Source: Clostridia bacterium
GTDB lineage: Bacteria; Bacillota; Clostridia; Christensenellales; Borkfalkiaceae
DNA: 64,000 bases
Direction: 5' to 3'
Assembly (NCBI GenBank): GCA_017621155.1
Contig: JAGATP010000055.1
Coordinates: forward strand, 1-64,000
The translations under genes and the position numbers were made by a program. Within the stretch, counting starts at the first letter, position 1. Each line of letters begins with the position of its first letter. Positions 44,306 to 51,235 of this stretch are shown piece by piece. Below the pieces are notes generated by a model. It did no database searches and was not told the origin of the DNA. It worked only from the letters and a program-made list of their open reading frames with translations.

Positions 44306-45370
44306 TTACCAATAATCGGGTAATAAGTAAGTGGGGGGATAGATTTTTTGCATAATGTAGGCAGCACCTAGGGCGACGACTACGGTGGCGACAAACACGA
44401 TCGCGTTCTTCTTTCCGATCACAAAGGAGCGGGCGTACAGACAATAGCCGAGATACCCTGCTGCGCTCAATGGAATGATTGTTATCAGTTGAAAATAGAA
44501 ATGATTGGTAATAAAAAGAGAAATGAAGAGGTAAAGGGGAATGAGAACGCGGTAGGAAAACAAGCTTTTAGAAACGCCGCCGAGATCCTCCGCCTTCTGA
44601 AAGCGGACGAAGAAGATCGTTCCTGCAAGACCGCTCAATCCGAGCACTGCCTGCGTGACGATTGCCGCAATCATCTGGGGTGAAATGATCGTTTTGACTT
44701 GATAGCTTTCCAACATATACTCGGTTAGATTCGTCCCCGTGAGCCCGATTTTTCCCTGCCAAAAAACGGTATTTCGGTCGAGCGTCTCGAACGAGATGAA
44801 ATAATTCGTATTCAAAAAGTATTGTCTTTCGGCTTCGAGCCAGACGGAAACGAATTCCAGAAGTATACAGACGAGGAGGGTATACGCCACGAGATGGACG
44901 AATCCGTCGAGAAGATTGTTTGCTCGCGTGAAGGCAAAGGTCGAATATCCGAAGAGGGGAACGGAGAGCGCTAAATTCGTCAGGTACAGCCAAAGGGGAT
45001 AGAGACCGGGGGAGTAGTGCGTAGTGTTATGGGGATCAAGAGCGGCGGCGTAGATTTTCCAAGCGGAACCCCAAAAGAAAATCGTGTACGAAGCAAACAG
45101 GAAAACAAGTCCCGCGAGGATCTTGACGATGACGAGCTTTTCTCGGGTGATGGGAAGGGAATAGTAGAAGTCCACACCCTTTTTCGAATAGAAATCGGAG
45201 AAGAGATAGGCGGGGAGCAGGACAGCCATGACGCCGAGACATGCCGTCTGTGCTGCTGTGATGGAAATGAAGTTATATCTAAAAATCGAGCAGATCAAAC
45301 GTGAAATGATCGTGAATGCGGCAAATGCCGGGAGCTTCTTTTTGCATTCATAGAGAAAATACTGTTTCAC
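44306..45370 (-). CDS. ABC-2-type permease, first tandem copy (354 aa)
   Basis: Same length and fold as the 43165 product. The start is a GTG (45370-45368) overlapping the ATPase stop (GTGA), with AAGGAG inside the ATPase end. Motifs: KKGVDFYYSLPITREKLVIVK, FAFTRANNLLDGFVHLVAYT, GLSGLAGTIFFVRFQKAEDL. Differences from the second copy are concentrated in the large extracytoplasmic loops (about 105-130 and 180-235), suggesting that the copies may have diverged in ligand contact. Probably works with the ATPase at 45367, possibly as a heterodimer with the second permease. Confidence 0.88.
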   Translation of the reverse strand: MKQYFLYECKKKLPAFAAFTIISRLICSIFRYNFISITAAQTACLGVMAVLLPAYLFSDFYSKKGVDFYYSLPITREKLVIVKILAGLVFLFASYTIFFWGSAWKIYAAALDPHNTTHYSPGLYPLWLYLTNLALSVPLFGYSTFAFTRANNLLDGFVHLVAYTLLVCILLEFVSVWLEAERQYFLNTNYFISFETLDRNTVFWQGKIGLTGTNLTEYMLESYQVKTIISPQMIAAIVTQAVLGLSGLAGTIFFVRFQKAEDLGGVSKSLFSYRVLIPLYLFISLFITNHFYFQLITIIPLSAAGYLGYCLYARSFVIGKKNAIVFVATVVVALGAAYIMQKIYPPTYLLPDYW

Positions 45371-46239
45371 AATGTCTCCTTTGTTCCGACTTCGGAAAGG
45401 AAGAACTCTTCAAAGTCAATGGGCAGAACGTCCAAAAGTAAGGGATTGAGCGCTTCCAGTTGCGCTTTGAGTGCATCCTCTTCGCCGCGGGCAACGACGG
45501 TGACGACTCTGCCCGACGCCTTGAAGGAAACGCAGGGGAAGGGGATTTCGGACTCGGAAATCTCCCGTTCGAAGGCGAGCTGAAATTTGACGAGCTTGCC
45601 GAGCTCGTCGAGCAGGTTGCCGTTCTGCTTGACGTTTCCGCCGTCGAGAATGGCAAACGAGTCGGAAATATCCTCGAGCTCCCGAAGGGAATGGGAAGAG
45701 AGGATGAACGTCTTGCCCGCTTCCTTTTCCTCGATGACGATGCGCTTGAATTTGAGACGGGCAAGGGGATCGAGTCCGTCGAACGCCTCGTCCAGAAGAA
45801 AGACCTTGCAGTCCGTCGAGAGGGCGAGCGCGAGATAGAGCTGCCGCTTCATGCCCTTGGACATCTTGCCGACCTGTTGCTTGCGCTTTAATCCGAAGGT
45901 TTCGAGATAGCGCGCAAACTTGGCTTCATCGAATTTGTAGAAGGTCGAATACAGCTCCTTGAGCTTGTCGGGCGTGAGAAGGGGCGTGGAAAAGGGCTCA
46001 TCCGCGAGGAAGAATACCTGCCTTTTTGCCTTTTCGTTTTCATACAGCGTCTGTCCGTCGAGTTGGATTGACCCGCTGTCCGCCTTCAATACGCCCGCGA
46101 TCAGGCGCAAGAGGGTGGATTTTCCCGCGCCGTTGATGCCGACGAGTCCGAACACCGTCCGATCTTCAATGGTGAGGTCGATATCCGAGAGAACTTGTTT
46201 GTTGGGGAACGACTTGTTTAATTTCTGAATGCGAATCAT
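45367..46239 (-). CDS. ABC transporter ATP-binding protein, YtrB/BcrA-like (290 aa)
   Basis: Walker A GINGAGKST (near 38), Q-loop region FFLADEPF, a divergent signature MSKGMKRQ (normally LSGGQ) and Walker B VFLLDEAFDGLD, followed by the His switch ILSSHSL. The C-terminal extension (220-290) is typical of bacitracin/YtrB-type ATPases. The ATG overlaps the GntR regulator's stop by 4 nt. It drives the ABC-2 permeases downstream; the operon type is often induced by cell-wall antibiotics, which is a family-based expectation only. Confidence 0.93.
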   Translation of the reverse strand: MIRIQKLNKSFPNKQVLSDIDLTIEDRTVFGLVGINGAGKSTLLRLIAGVLKADSGSIQLDGQTLYENEKAKRQVFFLADEPFSTPLLTPDKLKELYSTFYKFDEAKFARYLETFGLKRKQQVGKMSKGMKRQLYLALALSTDCKVFLLDEAFDGLDPLARLKFKRIVIEEKEAGKTFILSSHSLRELEDISDSFAILDGGNVKQNGNLLDELGKLVKFQLAFEREISESEIPFPCVSFKASGRVVTVVARGEEDALKAQLEALNPLLLDVLPIDFEEFFLSEVGTKETL

Positions 46240-46577
46240 CTGTGATCCTCCTGATAAACTGTTTCGATGGCGGAAAGAAGCGCATCCTTCGTAATTCCGC
46301 TCTCTTTGAGATGGCGAATCTGCGTCAGTACGGGATCGTCCTTGACGCGGGGCGCAACGAACGCTCCCTTTTTGGGCAGGACGGTGACGTAGCCGTCGGC
46401 AGAGAGCGTCGAGTACGCCTTTTCCACCGTGTTCGGATTGACGCCCAGATCGATGGCGAGTTCCCGAACGGAAGGGAGTTTTTCTCCTTCTTTGAGAACG
46501 CCAAGCTCGATATACCGCTTATACGCCGATACGATTTCCTGAAAAACGTGCCCGTTTCCCTGCAACTTGATCTGCAT
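46236..46577 (-). CDS. GntR-family regulator, YtrA subfamily (113 aa)
   Basis: Winged helix with VFQEIVSAYKRYIELGVLKE, EKLPSVRELAIDLGVNPNTV and EKAYSTLSADGYVTVLPKKG. The C-terminal tail is short, as in YtrA, with no large ligand domain. It is first gene of the ABC-2 operon, with AAGGAGG 6 nt before the ATG. Its promoter contains a perfect 13-bp inverted repeat around the -10 box (46591-46630), so it almost certainly represses its own operon. Confidence 0.94.
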   Translation of the reverse strand: MQIKLQGNGHVFQEIVSAYKRYIELGVLKEGEKLPSVRELAIDLGVNPNTVEKAYSTLSADGYVTVLPKKGAFVAPRVKDDPVLTQIRHLKESGITKDALLSAIETVYQEDHR

Positions 46578-46590
46578 GGCGAACCTCCTT

Positions 46591-46637
46591 CTGTATTATC
46601 TGTCCTAATCTTATCATACAGATAATACAGATGTCAA
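46591..46637 (-). promoter_or_regulatory. Promoter and GntR-type operator of the ABC-2 operon
   Basis: Minus strand TTGACA (46637-46632), 18-nt spacer, TAAGAT (46613-46608). CTGTATTATCTGT (46591-46603) and its exact complement (46618-46630) flank the -10 hexamer: a 13-bp perfect dyad with a 14-nt centre. Confidence 0.9.
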
Positions 46638-46715
46638 GTATTTTTTGAAAAATTTTTTTTGAAATTTTTTTTCGGGGAAGAGGAATTTCCCTTTGTTAGT
46701 ATGGAAAAAGAGCGC

Positions 46716-46747
46716 AAAAAAACAGCACTGCGGCTGCAATGCTGTTT
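46716..46747 (-). terminator. Rho-independent terminator of rpsF-ssb-rpsR
   Basis: A 12-bp stem with one mismatch (46720-46731 with 46736-46747). On the minus strand it ends in T7. Confidence 0.88.
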
Positions 46748-46782
46748 AGCTTCTGTTGTTCGGCTGTCTTACAGCCCTTTGA

Positions 46783-47025
46783 TTACTCGACTTTGAAGGG
46801 GAGTAAAGCTGCCTGACGCGCGCGCTTGATGGCTACGGTGAGCTCTCTCTGATGCTTCGCGCAGGTACCGCTCATTCTGCGGGGAAGAATCTTTCCTCCC
46901 TCGGTGATGAACTTCTTGAGTTTGGCGTCCTTATAGTCGATTACGGCGCTCTTTTCCTGACAGAAAAGGCAGACCTTTTTGCGAGGAGCCTTTTTGAAAC
47001 TCTTTTTCACGGCTTTTTCTTCCAT
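46783..47025 (-). CDS. rpsR: Ribosomal protein bS18 (80 aa)
   Basis: Small-subunit protein binding 16S rRNA together with S6. [19 protein letters not shown] and [16 protein letters not shown] are diagnostic. The N-terminal CLFCQ plus C and H of TCAKH give the zinc-binding form common in anaerobic Clostridia. Last gene of the conserved rpsF-ssb-rpsR operon; AAGGAGA lies before the ATG. Confidence 0.98.
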   Translation of the reverse strand: MEEKAVKKSFKKAPRKKVCLFCQEKSAVIDYKDAKLKKFITEGGKILPRRMSGTCAKHQRELTVAIKRARQAALLPFKVE

Positions 47026-47046
47026 TTTCTTTCTCCTTAAAATCTC

Positions 47047-47472
47047 TTAGAAGGGCATGTCTTCGTCGTCGTCAAATGCTTCCAGCGCAGGCTTCTTTCT
47101 CCCGCCCTTAGGTGCGGAGACGGGCGCTGCTGCACTGTAGTCGCCGTCGGAAGAGGTGACTCTGTTCAAAAATTCCACTTCCTGCGCGACGATGTCGACG
47201 GCAGTTCTCTTGTTGCCCTGTTGATCGTCGTACTGACGAATCTGGATGGAACCGGAAACTGCGACCTTGCTGCCCTTCTTGCAGAATTTCGCAACGTTTT
47301 CAGCCGTGCCGCGCCATGCGGTCACGTTGAAAAAGTCCGTCTGTCTCTCGCCGTCGGCGGAGGAAAAGCTCCTGTTGACGGCAATCGAAAAGTGGCAGAC
47401 CGCCACGCCGCTATTCGTTTCGGCAAGCTCCGGATCTCTGGTTAAGTTTCCGATTAAAAATACTTTGTTCAT
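47047..47472 (-). CDS. ssb: Single-stranded DNA-binding protein (141 aa)
   Basis: OB-fold domain (MNKVFLIGNLTRDPEL, CHFSIAVNR, FFNVTAWRGTAENVAKF, GSIQIRQYDD) in residues 1-105. A short linker follows, then the acidic protein-interaction tip DDDEDMPF at the C-terminus. It acts in replication, repair and recombination. Sits between rpsF and rpsR, as is usual in Firmicutes. Confidence 0.98.
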   Translation of the reverse strand: MNKVFLIGNLTRDPELAETNSGVAVCHFSIAVNRSFSSADGERQTDFFNVTAWRGTAENVAKFCKKGSKVAVSGSIQIRQYDDQQGNKRTAVDIVAQEVEFLNRVTSSDGDYSAAAPVSAPKGGRKKPALEAFDDDEDMPF

Positions 47473-47484
47473 TTTGGATACCTG

Positions 47485-47766
47485 TCAGTTTGCCTTCGTG
47501 ATCATGACTCTCATGACGTCAGAAGAAATGTTTGCAAGCCTTGTGAGTTCGGCACAGACCGTGCCTTCGGACTCGAACGCCATCACGACATAGTAGCCTT
47601 CGCTCTTATAACGGATGGGGTAAGCGAGCTTTTTCACGCCCCACTTGTCGACGGAAACGACGGTGCCGTTCATGTTCTTGACCGCGTTCTCGTACTTTGC
47701 GATTTCCGCTTCCTTTGCCTCATCGGACATAGCGGGATCGAGGACGTAAAGCATTTCGTACTTCAT
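47485..47766 (-). CDS. rpsF: Ribosomal protein bS6 (93 aa)
   Basis: Diagnostic MKYEMLYVLDPAMSDEA, WGVKKLAYPIRYKSEGYYVV and a C-terminal VMRVMITK. GGGAGGTG lies before the ATG at 47766. First gene of the operon with a consensus promoter at 47842. The leader has a small hairpin (GCATA/TATGC) followed by GCC and CCG elements; S6:S18 feedback binding is known for such leaders, but I did not establish the motif here. Confidence 0.98.
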   Translation of the reverse strand: MKYEMLYVLDPAMSDEAKEAEIAKYENAVKNMNGTVVSVDKWGVKKLAYPIRYKSEGYYVVMAFESEGTVCAELTRLANISSDVMRVMITKAN

Positions 47767-47841
47767 AATTTCACCTCCCGGACTAAATGGCATACCTTCT
47801 CGATATGCAAGGTTTTGTTCTTTGCAGTAAACTGCCTTTCT

Positions 47842-47870
47842 ATTATAGCTTGTCTTTTGCGTTTCGTCAA
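47842..47870 (-). promoter_or_regulatory. Promoter of rpsF-ssb-rpsR
   Basis: Minus strand TTGACG (47870-47865), 17-nt spacer, TATAAT (47847-47842). Confidence 0.88.
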
Positions 47871-47887
47871 CCGAAAATGCGGGAAAT

Positions 47888-48184
47888 TCAAAAAATAATC
47901 AAGTATTTTCCCGCACCGCTGAGCTCGTATTCCCCGATTTTTTCGAGGAGAAAGGCTTGTCCTTCCCGATAGTTCGTCTCTCCCCGCTTCCATTTGAAGT
48001 GCCCTTCGCCCTCGAGGACGAATACTTTTTGGGAAGAAGAGCATTCGAGTTTATAGCGGGAGGAGGACGAAACGAAGAGCGCGCCCTCTCTCTTTCCGAT
48101 GTGTGCGCCCTGCACTTTTTTCTCGGAGAGGGTGAAATCTTGTTCCAAAAGGGGTGGCTCAAAGGGGATTGGCTCGATTTTCAT
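47888..48184 (-). CDS. Small cupin-like protein (98 aa)
   Basis: A single beta-barrel pattern is visible: VFVLEGEGHFKWKRGETNYREGQAF matches the cupin 1/2 core of mannose-6-phosphate isomerase C-terminal-like proteins (G-x-G-x2 and a Gly-Gln turn), although the classical metal-binding His residues are not conserved. The ligand could be a sugar or the domain could be purely structural. GAGG precedes the ATG. Divergent from the lipid kinase gene, sharing a palindromic -35 box (48246-48251). Confidence 0.72.
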   Translation of the reverse strand: MKIEPIPFEPPLLEQDFTLSEKKVQGAHIGKREGALFVSSSSRYKLECSSSQKVFVLEGEGHFKWKRGETNYREGQAFLLEKIGEYELSGAGKYLIIF

Positions 48185-48222
48185 AAAAAAACCTCGGCTG
48201 AATGAGAAATTTTCGTGAGAAT

Positions 48223-48274
48223 ATTATACCAAAGAAAAAAATAAATTGCAAATTAATCGGAGATGGTGTATAAT
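48223..48274. promoter_or_regulatory. Back-to-back promoters sharing one palindromic -35 hexamer
   Basis: TTGCAA (48246-48251) is its own reverse complement. Plus strand: 17-nt spacer, then TATAAT (48269-48274) for the lipid kinase gene. Minus strand: 17-nt spacer, then TATAAT (48228-48223) for the cupin-like gene. Confidence 0.75.
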
Positions 48275-48302
48275 ATTTTCAAAAGAAACGAAAGAGGAAA
48301 TT

Positions 48303-49166
48303 ATGTATCATATCATTGCCAATCCTATCGCTTCATCGGGGAAAAAGAAAAGAGGACTCAAAAAAGTAGAAAATTACCTCAAGGAAAACAAAATTCCTTA
48401 CGCCGTGCACTTCACCGAGTACGCGGGGCACGCCGTCGCCCTTGCAAAGGAGCTTACCGCGGCGGGGGAGACGGAAATCATCGCCTTCGGCGGAGACGGC
48501 ACCATGCACGAGGTGTTTAACGGGCTCGAAGATCCGTCCAAAGTACATTTCGGGGTGATTCCCGCAGGGACGGGAAACGATTTTGCCACGCACGTCGGGC
48601 TGCCGCTCAGTCCCAAAAAGGCGATCGAAGCTATCGTCAAGGGGGAGGCAAAGCCCACCGACTACATATTGTGCGGCGGGGTGAGAAGCCTCAACTCGGT
48701 CGGCACGGGCATCGACGTGGACGTCTTGCAGCGGTGTCAGGGAAGTGCCGTTTCGGGCAAGCTGCGCTATTGGAAGAGTTTGATCGCCTCGCTGCACCAC
48801 TTCAAAGGCTATCACTTTACGGCGACTGCCGACGGGGTGACGAAGGACTACCACGCCTTTCTGGCAGTCCTCTGCAACGGCGGTATGTTTGGCGGAGGCT
48901 TTCGGATGTGTCCTTCCGCAGACGTTGCAGACGGAAAGCTCAATCTCGTCATTGTCGATTTCATGAAGGGCTTCCGAAGAATCAAAGCACTTTTCGCCCT
49001 CGTGAGGGGAAACATCGAAAAATTGGAGGCGACCACTTCGCTCTCCGTGGAAAAGGTGGAAATTACGCCGAGGCATCCCTTTATTCTGCAATACGACGGG
49101 GAACTTTACGGCGGCGTTCCCTTTCAGGCGGAGGTCAAGCGGGGCGGTATGCTCTTATATCGTTAA
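48303..49166 (+). CDS. Diacylglycerol/lipid kinase, DgkB/YegS family (287 aa)
   Basis: Cytoplasmic ATP-dependent lipid kinase. The catalytic domain has ANPIASSGKK, the glycine-rich GGDGTMHEVFNGL and PAGTGNDFA; the C-terminal beta domain shows the family-typical SVGTGIDVDV, GMFGGGFRMCPSA and DGKLNLVIV. GAAAGAGGAAA lies before the ATG at 48303. It may recycle diacylglycerol released by membrane-modifying enzymes. Followed 3 nt later by the phosphatase gene, so co-transcribed with 49170 and 50248. Confidence 0.94.
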   Translation: MYHIIANPIASSGKKKRGLKKVENYLKENKIPYAVHFTEYAGHAVALAKELTAAGETEIIAFGGDGTMHEVFNGLEDPSKVHFGVIPAGTGNDFATHVGLPLSPKKAIEAIVKGEAKPTDYILCGGVRSLNSVGTGIDVDVLQRCQGSAVSGKLRYWKSLIASLHHFKGYHFTATADGVTKDYHAFLAVLCNGGMFGGGFRMCPSADVADGKLNLVIVDFMKGFRRIKALFALVRGNIEKLEATTSLSVEKVEITPRHPFILQYDGELYGGVPFQAEVKRGGMLLYR

Positions 49167-49169
49167 ACT

Positions 49170-50246
49170 ATGTTCGCTCGCACTTATAAAAATCTGCTCA
49201 ATCAAATTCCCACGGGGGTCATCGTCCTCGACAAAAAATACGGCGTTCGCTTTGCAAACGCCGCCTTTCGTCGGCAATTTTTTTCCGACAAGACGGCGGG
49301 AAGCTTGAAGGACGTGATTCGCTGTACCGTAGACGCCGACCGCTGCGGCGTGGGGGAGGATTGCGCGCTCTGTCCGTTTCGCTTGGCTTTTCAGGAGACG
49401 ATTGAAGGCGGCAGAGAGGATTTCCGCAAGATCGTCATGCCCGTATACGGGGAAGAGGGGATCGTCAAGCTCGCCTTGCGTTTAAAGATCAAGCCGATGG
49501 GAAAATACGTCCTTGGGCTTTTGGACGACGCTTACGAGACGGAGATCGTGCAGGAGCTGCAAAACGCCCAATCCATTCAACAGAGACTCCTCCCCGCGGG
49601 GAGAGAGGCGGGAGGAATCACCTTTTCCTATCTCTACCTTCCCTGCCGTGAGATCGGCGGGGATTTGCCCGACGTCTATGAAATCGGAAGGGACACGGTC
49701 GGCGTCATTGCGGACGTTTCCGGCAAGGGAATTTCTGCGGGCATGCTGTCCGCCTTCGTCAAGGCAGGCTGGGACAAGACGGAGCCCTCTCCCGCCGAAG
49801 CCATTTCCAAGCTCAACGCGAAGTTCAAGGAATTGAACATGGACGAGCGTTCGTACGTGACGGCGGAGGCGGTCAACATCGACTCCGACAACAAGACGTT
49901 CACCTACTCCACGGCGGGGCACATCGTCCCCATCCTTTTAAAGAGCGGGCTGAAAATCAACGAAATCACTTACAAGTCTCCCCCCATCTCCAATTGGATG
50001 GAAGGGTTTGACTATCAGGATCACACCATGCCCTATCGCCCCGGGGACATGCTCGTCCTCATGACGGACGGAATCGTGGAGAGCAAGAATAAAAACGGGG
50101 AGCAATTCGGCATCGAGCGCGTAGAGAGCGTGCTCCTTCGCACCCGTTCCGCGCGGGCGTTCATCGAGCGCCTTCAGGCGGAGCTGAAGGAGTTTTGCGA
50201 GACCTTTAACGACGATCTGACGGCGATCGCCTTCGATTTGGAGTAA
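49170..50246 (+). CDS. PAS-SpoIIE-type serine/threonine phosphatase (358 aa)
   Basis: An N-terminal PAS-like sensor (about 5-120) has IPTGVIVLDKKYGVRFANAA and a Cys cluster (RCGVGEDCALCPFR) that could bind a metal or a redox cofactor. The PP2C/SpoIIE phosphatase domain (about 150-358) has EIGGDLPDVYEI, IADVSGKGISAGMLSAF, STAGHIVPILL, LMTDGIVESKN and a terminal DDLTAIAF. The usual GGDFYD reads GGDLPD here, keeping both acidic residues. Such proteins dephosphorylate anti-anti-sigma factors; no partner is nearby. No Shine-Dalgarno precedes the ATG, so translation is probably coupled to the lipid kinase. Confidence 0.88.
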   Translation: MFARTYKNLLNQIPTGVIVLDKKYGVRFANAAFRRQFFSDKTAGSLKDVIRCTVDADRCGVGEDCALCPFRLAFQETIEGGREDFRKIVMPVYGEEGIVKLALRLKIKPMGKYVLGLLDDAYETEIVQELQNAQSIQQRLLPAGREAGGITFSYLYLPCREIGGDLPDVYEIGRDTVGVIADVSGKGISAGMLSAFVKAGWDKTEPSPAEAISKLNAKFKELNMDERSYVTAEAVNIDSDNKTFTYSTAGHIVPILLKSGLKINEITYKSPPISNWMEGFDYQDHTMPYRPGDMLVLMTDGIVESKNKNGEQFGIERVESVLLRTRSARAFIERLQAELKEFCETFNDDLTAIAFDLE

Positions 50247-50247
50247 T

Positions 50248-50913
50248 ATGAGCATTCGGGACAACGCAAAGGAACTGCTAAAAGAACTTCCCCTTAACGC
50301 TTACGGGGAGAAGGTGACGGTAGTCGCCGCAGTCAAATTCCGCACGGTCGAGGAAATTCAAGAGGCGATCGACGGCGGAATCGAGGCGATCGGCGACAAT
50401 CACGTGCAGGAGTTTAAGGAAAAGCACGATTCGATCGTCGGGGCTTCCCGCCAATTCATCGGGCACTTACAGACGAATAAGGTCAAGTACCTCATCGGCA
50501 AGACCGATCTTTATCAATCCCTCGATCGGTGGGATCTCGTCGAGGAGCTGGACAAGCGCTCGAAGCGGGCGGGGATCGTCTCGAACGTCCTCGTGCAGAT
50601 CAACATCGGCTGCGAGGAGAGCAAAGGGGGATTCCCTCTCGAAGAGGGCGAAGCCGCCGCGGAGGAAATCGAAAAGCGGGAGGGCTTGCACGTTTTGGGC
50701 TTCATGGCGATGCTTCCCATCTCCGACGACGAGGCTTACCTTGCCTCTCTTGTAAGAAAGATGAGATCGCTCTACGATACCTTCCGCAAGTCCCACCCCG
50801 ACGTAAAATACCTCTCGATGGGCATGAGCGGAGATTGGAAGCTCTGCATCGAAAACGGGAGCAACATGATCCGCATCGGCACGGCGCTCTTCGGCAAACG
50901 CCCCGGATATTGA
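50248..50913 (+). CDS. yggS: YggS/PLPBP family pyridoxal-phosphate homeostasis protein (221 aa)
   Basis: Cytoplasmic PLP-binding TIM-barrel that buffers vitamin B6. Shown by VTVVAAVKFR with the cofactor lysine (K30), GDNHVQEFKEK, FIGHLQTNKVK, VQINIGCEESKGG, LSMGMSGDW and RIGTALFG. Length is typical. The ATG lies 1 nt after the phosphatase stop. Last gene of the 48303-50913 operon; terminator at 50933. Confidence 0.95.
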   Translation: MSIRDNAKELLKELPLNAYGEKVTVVAAVKFRTVEEIQEAIDGGIEAIGDNHVQEFKEKHDSIVGASRQFIGHLQTNKVKYLIGKTDLYQSLDRWDLVEELDKRSKRAGIVSNVLVQINIGCEESKGGFPLEEGEAAAEEIEKREGLHVLGFMAMLPISDDEAYLASLVRKMRSLYDTFRKSHPDVKYLSMGMSGDWKLCIENGSNMIRIGTALFGKRPGY

Positions 50914-50932
50914 TTGAAATGATGTGTATAAA

Positions 50933-50968
50933 ACTTGCAAAGAGAAATCTTCTCCTTGCAGGTTTTTT
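50933..50968 (+). terminator. Rho-independent terminator after yggS
   Basis: 14-bp arms (50933-50946 with 50950-50963) with one mismatch and one G-T pair, then T6. A second, weaker hairpin with TTTTGTTTT follows at about 50996-51037. The rest of the 50914-51235 gap holds the promoter at 51121 and a leader of about 85 nt. Confidence 0.85.
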
Positions 50969-51120
50969 CTTTTTTTCGACCGACGAAAAGGAGCGAAACG
51001 CCGTCTTTCGAATTTCGAAGGCGGTTTTGTTTTATCAATAAAAATGCAGATTCCGAGGAAAAACAGGGCAAATCGGAAAATTAAAGTAAAAAATGCAATG
51101 AAATTCAAATATTTTTGCAA

Positions 51121-51147
51121 TTGACGGGGGGGGGTATATTGTATAAT
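51121..51147 (+). promoter_or_regulatory. Promoter of the third GH3 operon with a G9 run in its spacer
   Basis: TTGACG (51121-51126), then TATAAT (51142-51147). The spacer is only 15 nt and contains the rest of nine consecutive G (51126-51134). Gain of two G would give the 17-nt optimum seen throughout the window. Confidence 0.65.
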
Positions 51148-51235
51148 GAATGCATTCTTAGTGAGAGATCTTTGAACTCGCGCGATCAAAACTTTTACGC
51201 AGGAATAAAAATTTTTAACGATTAGGAGGTAGAAA

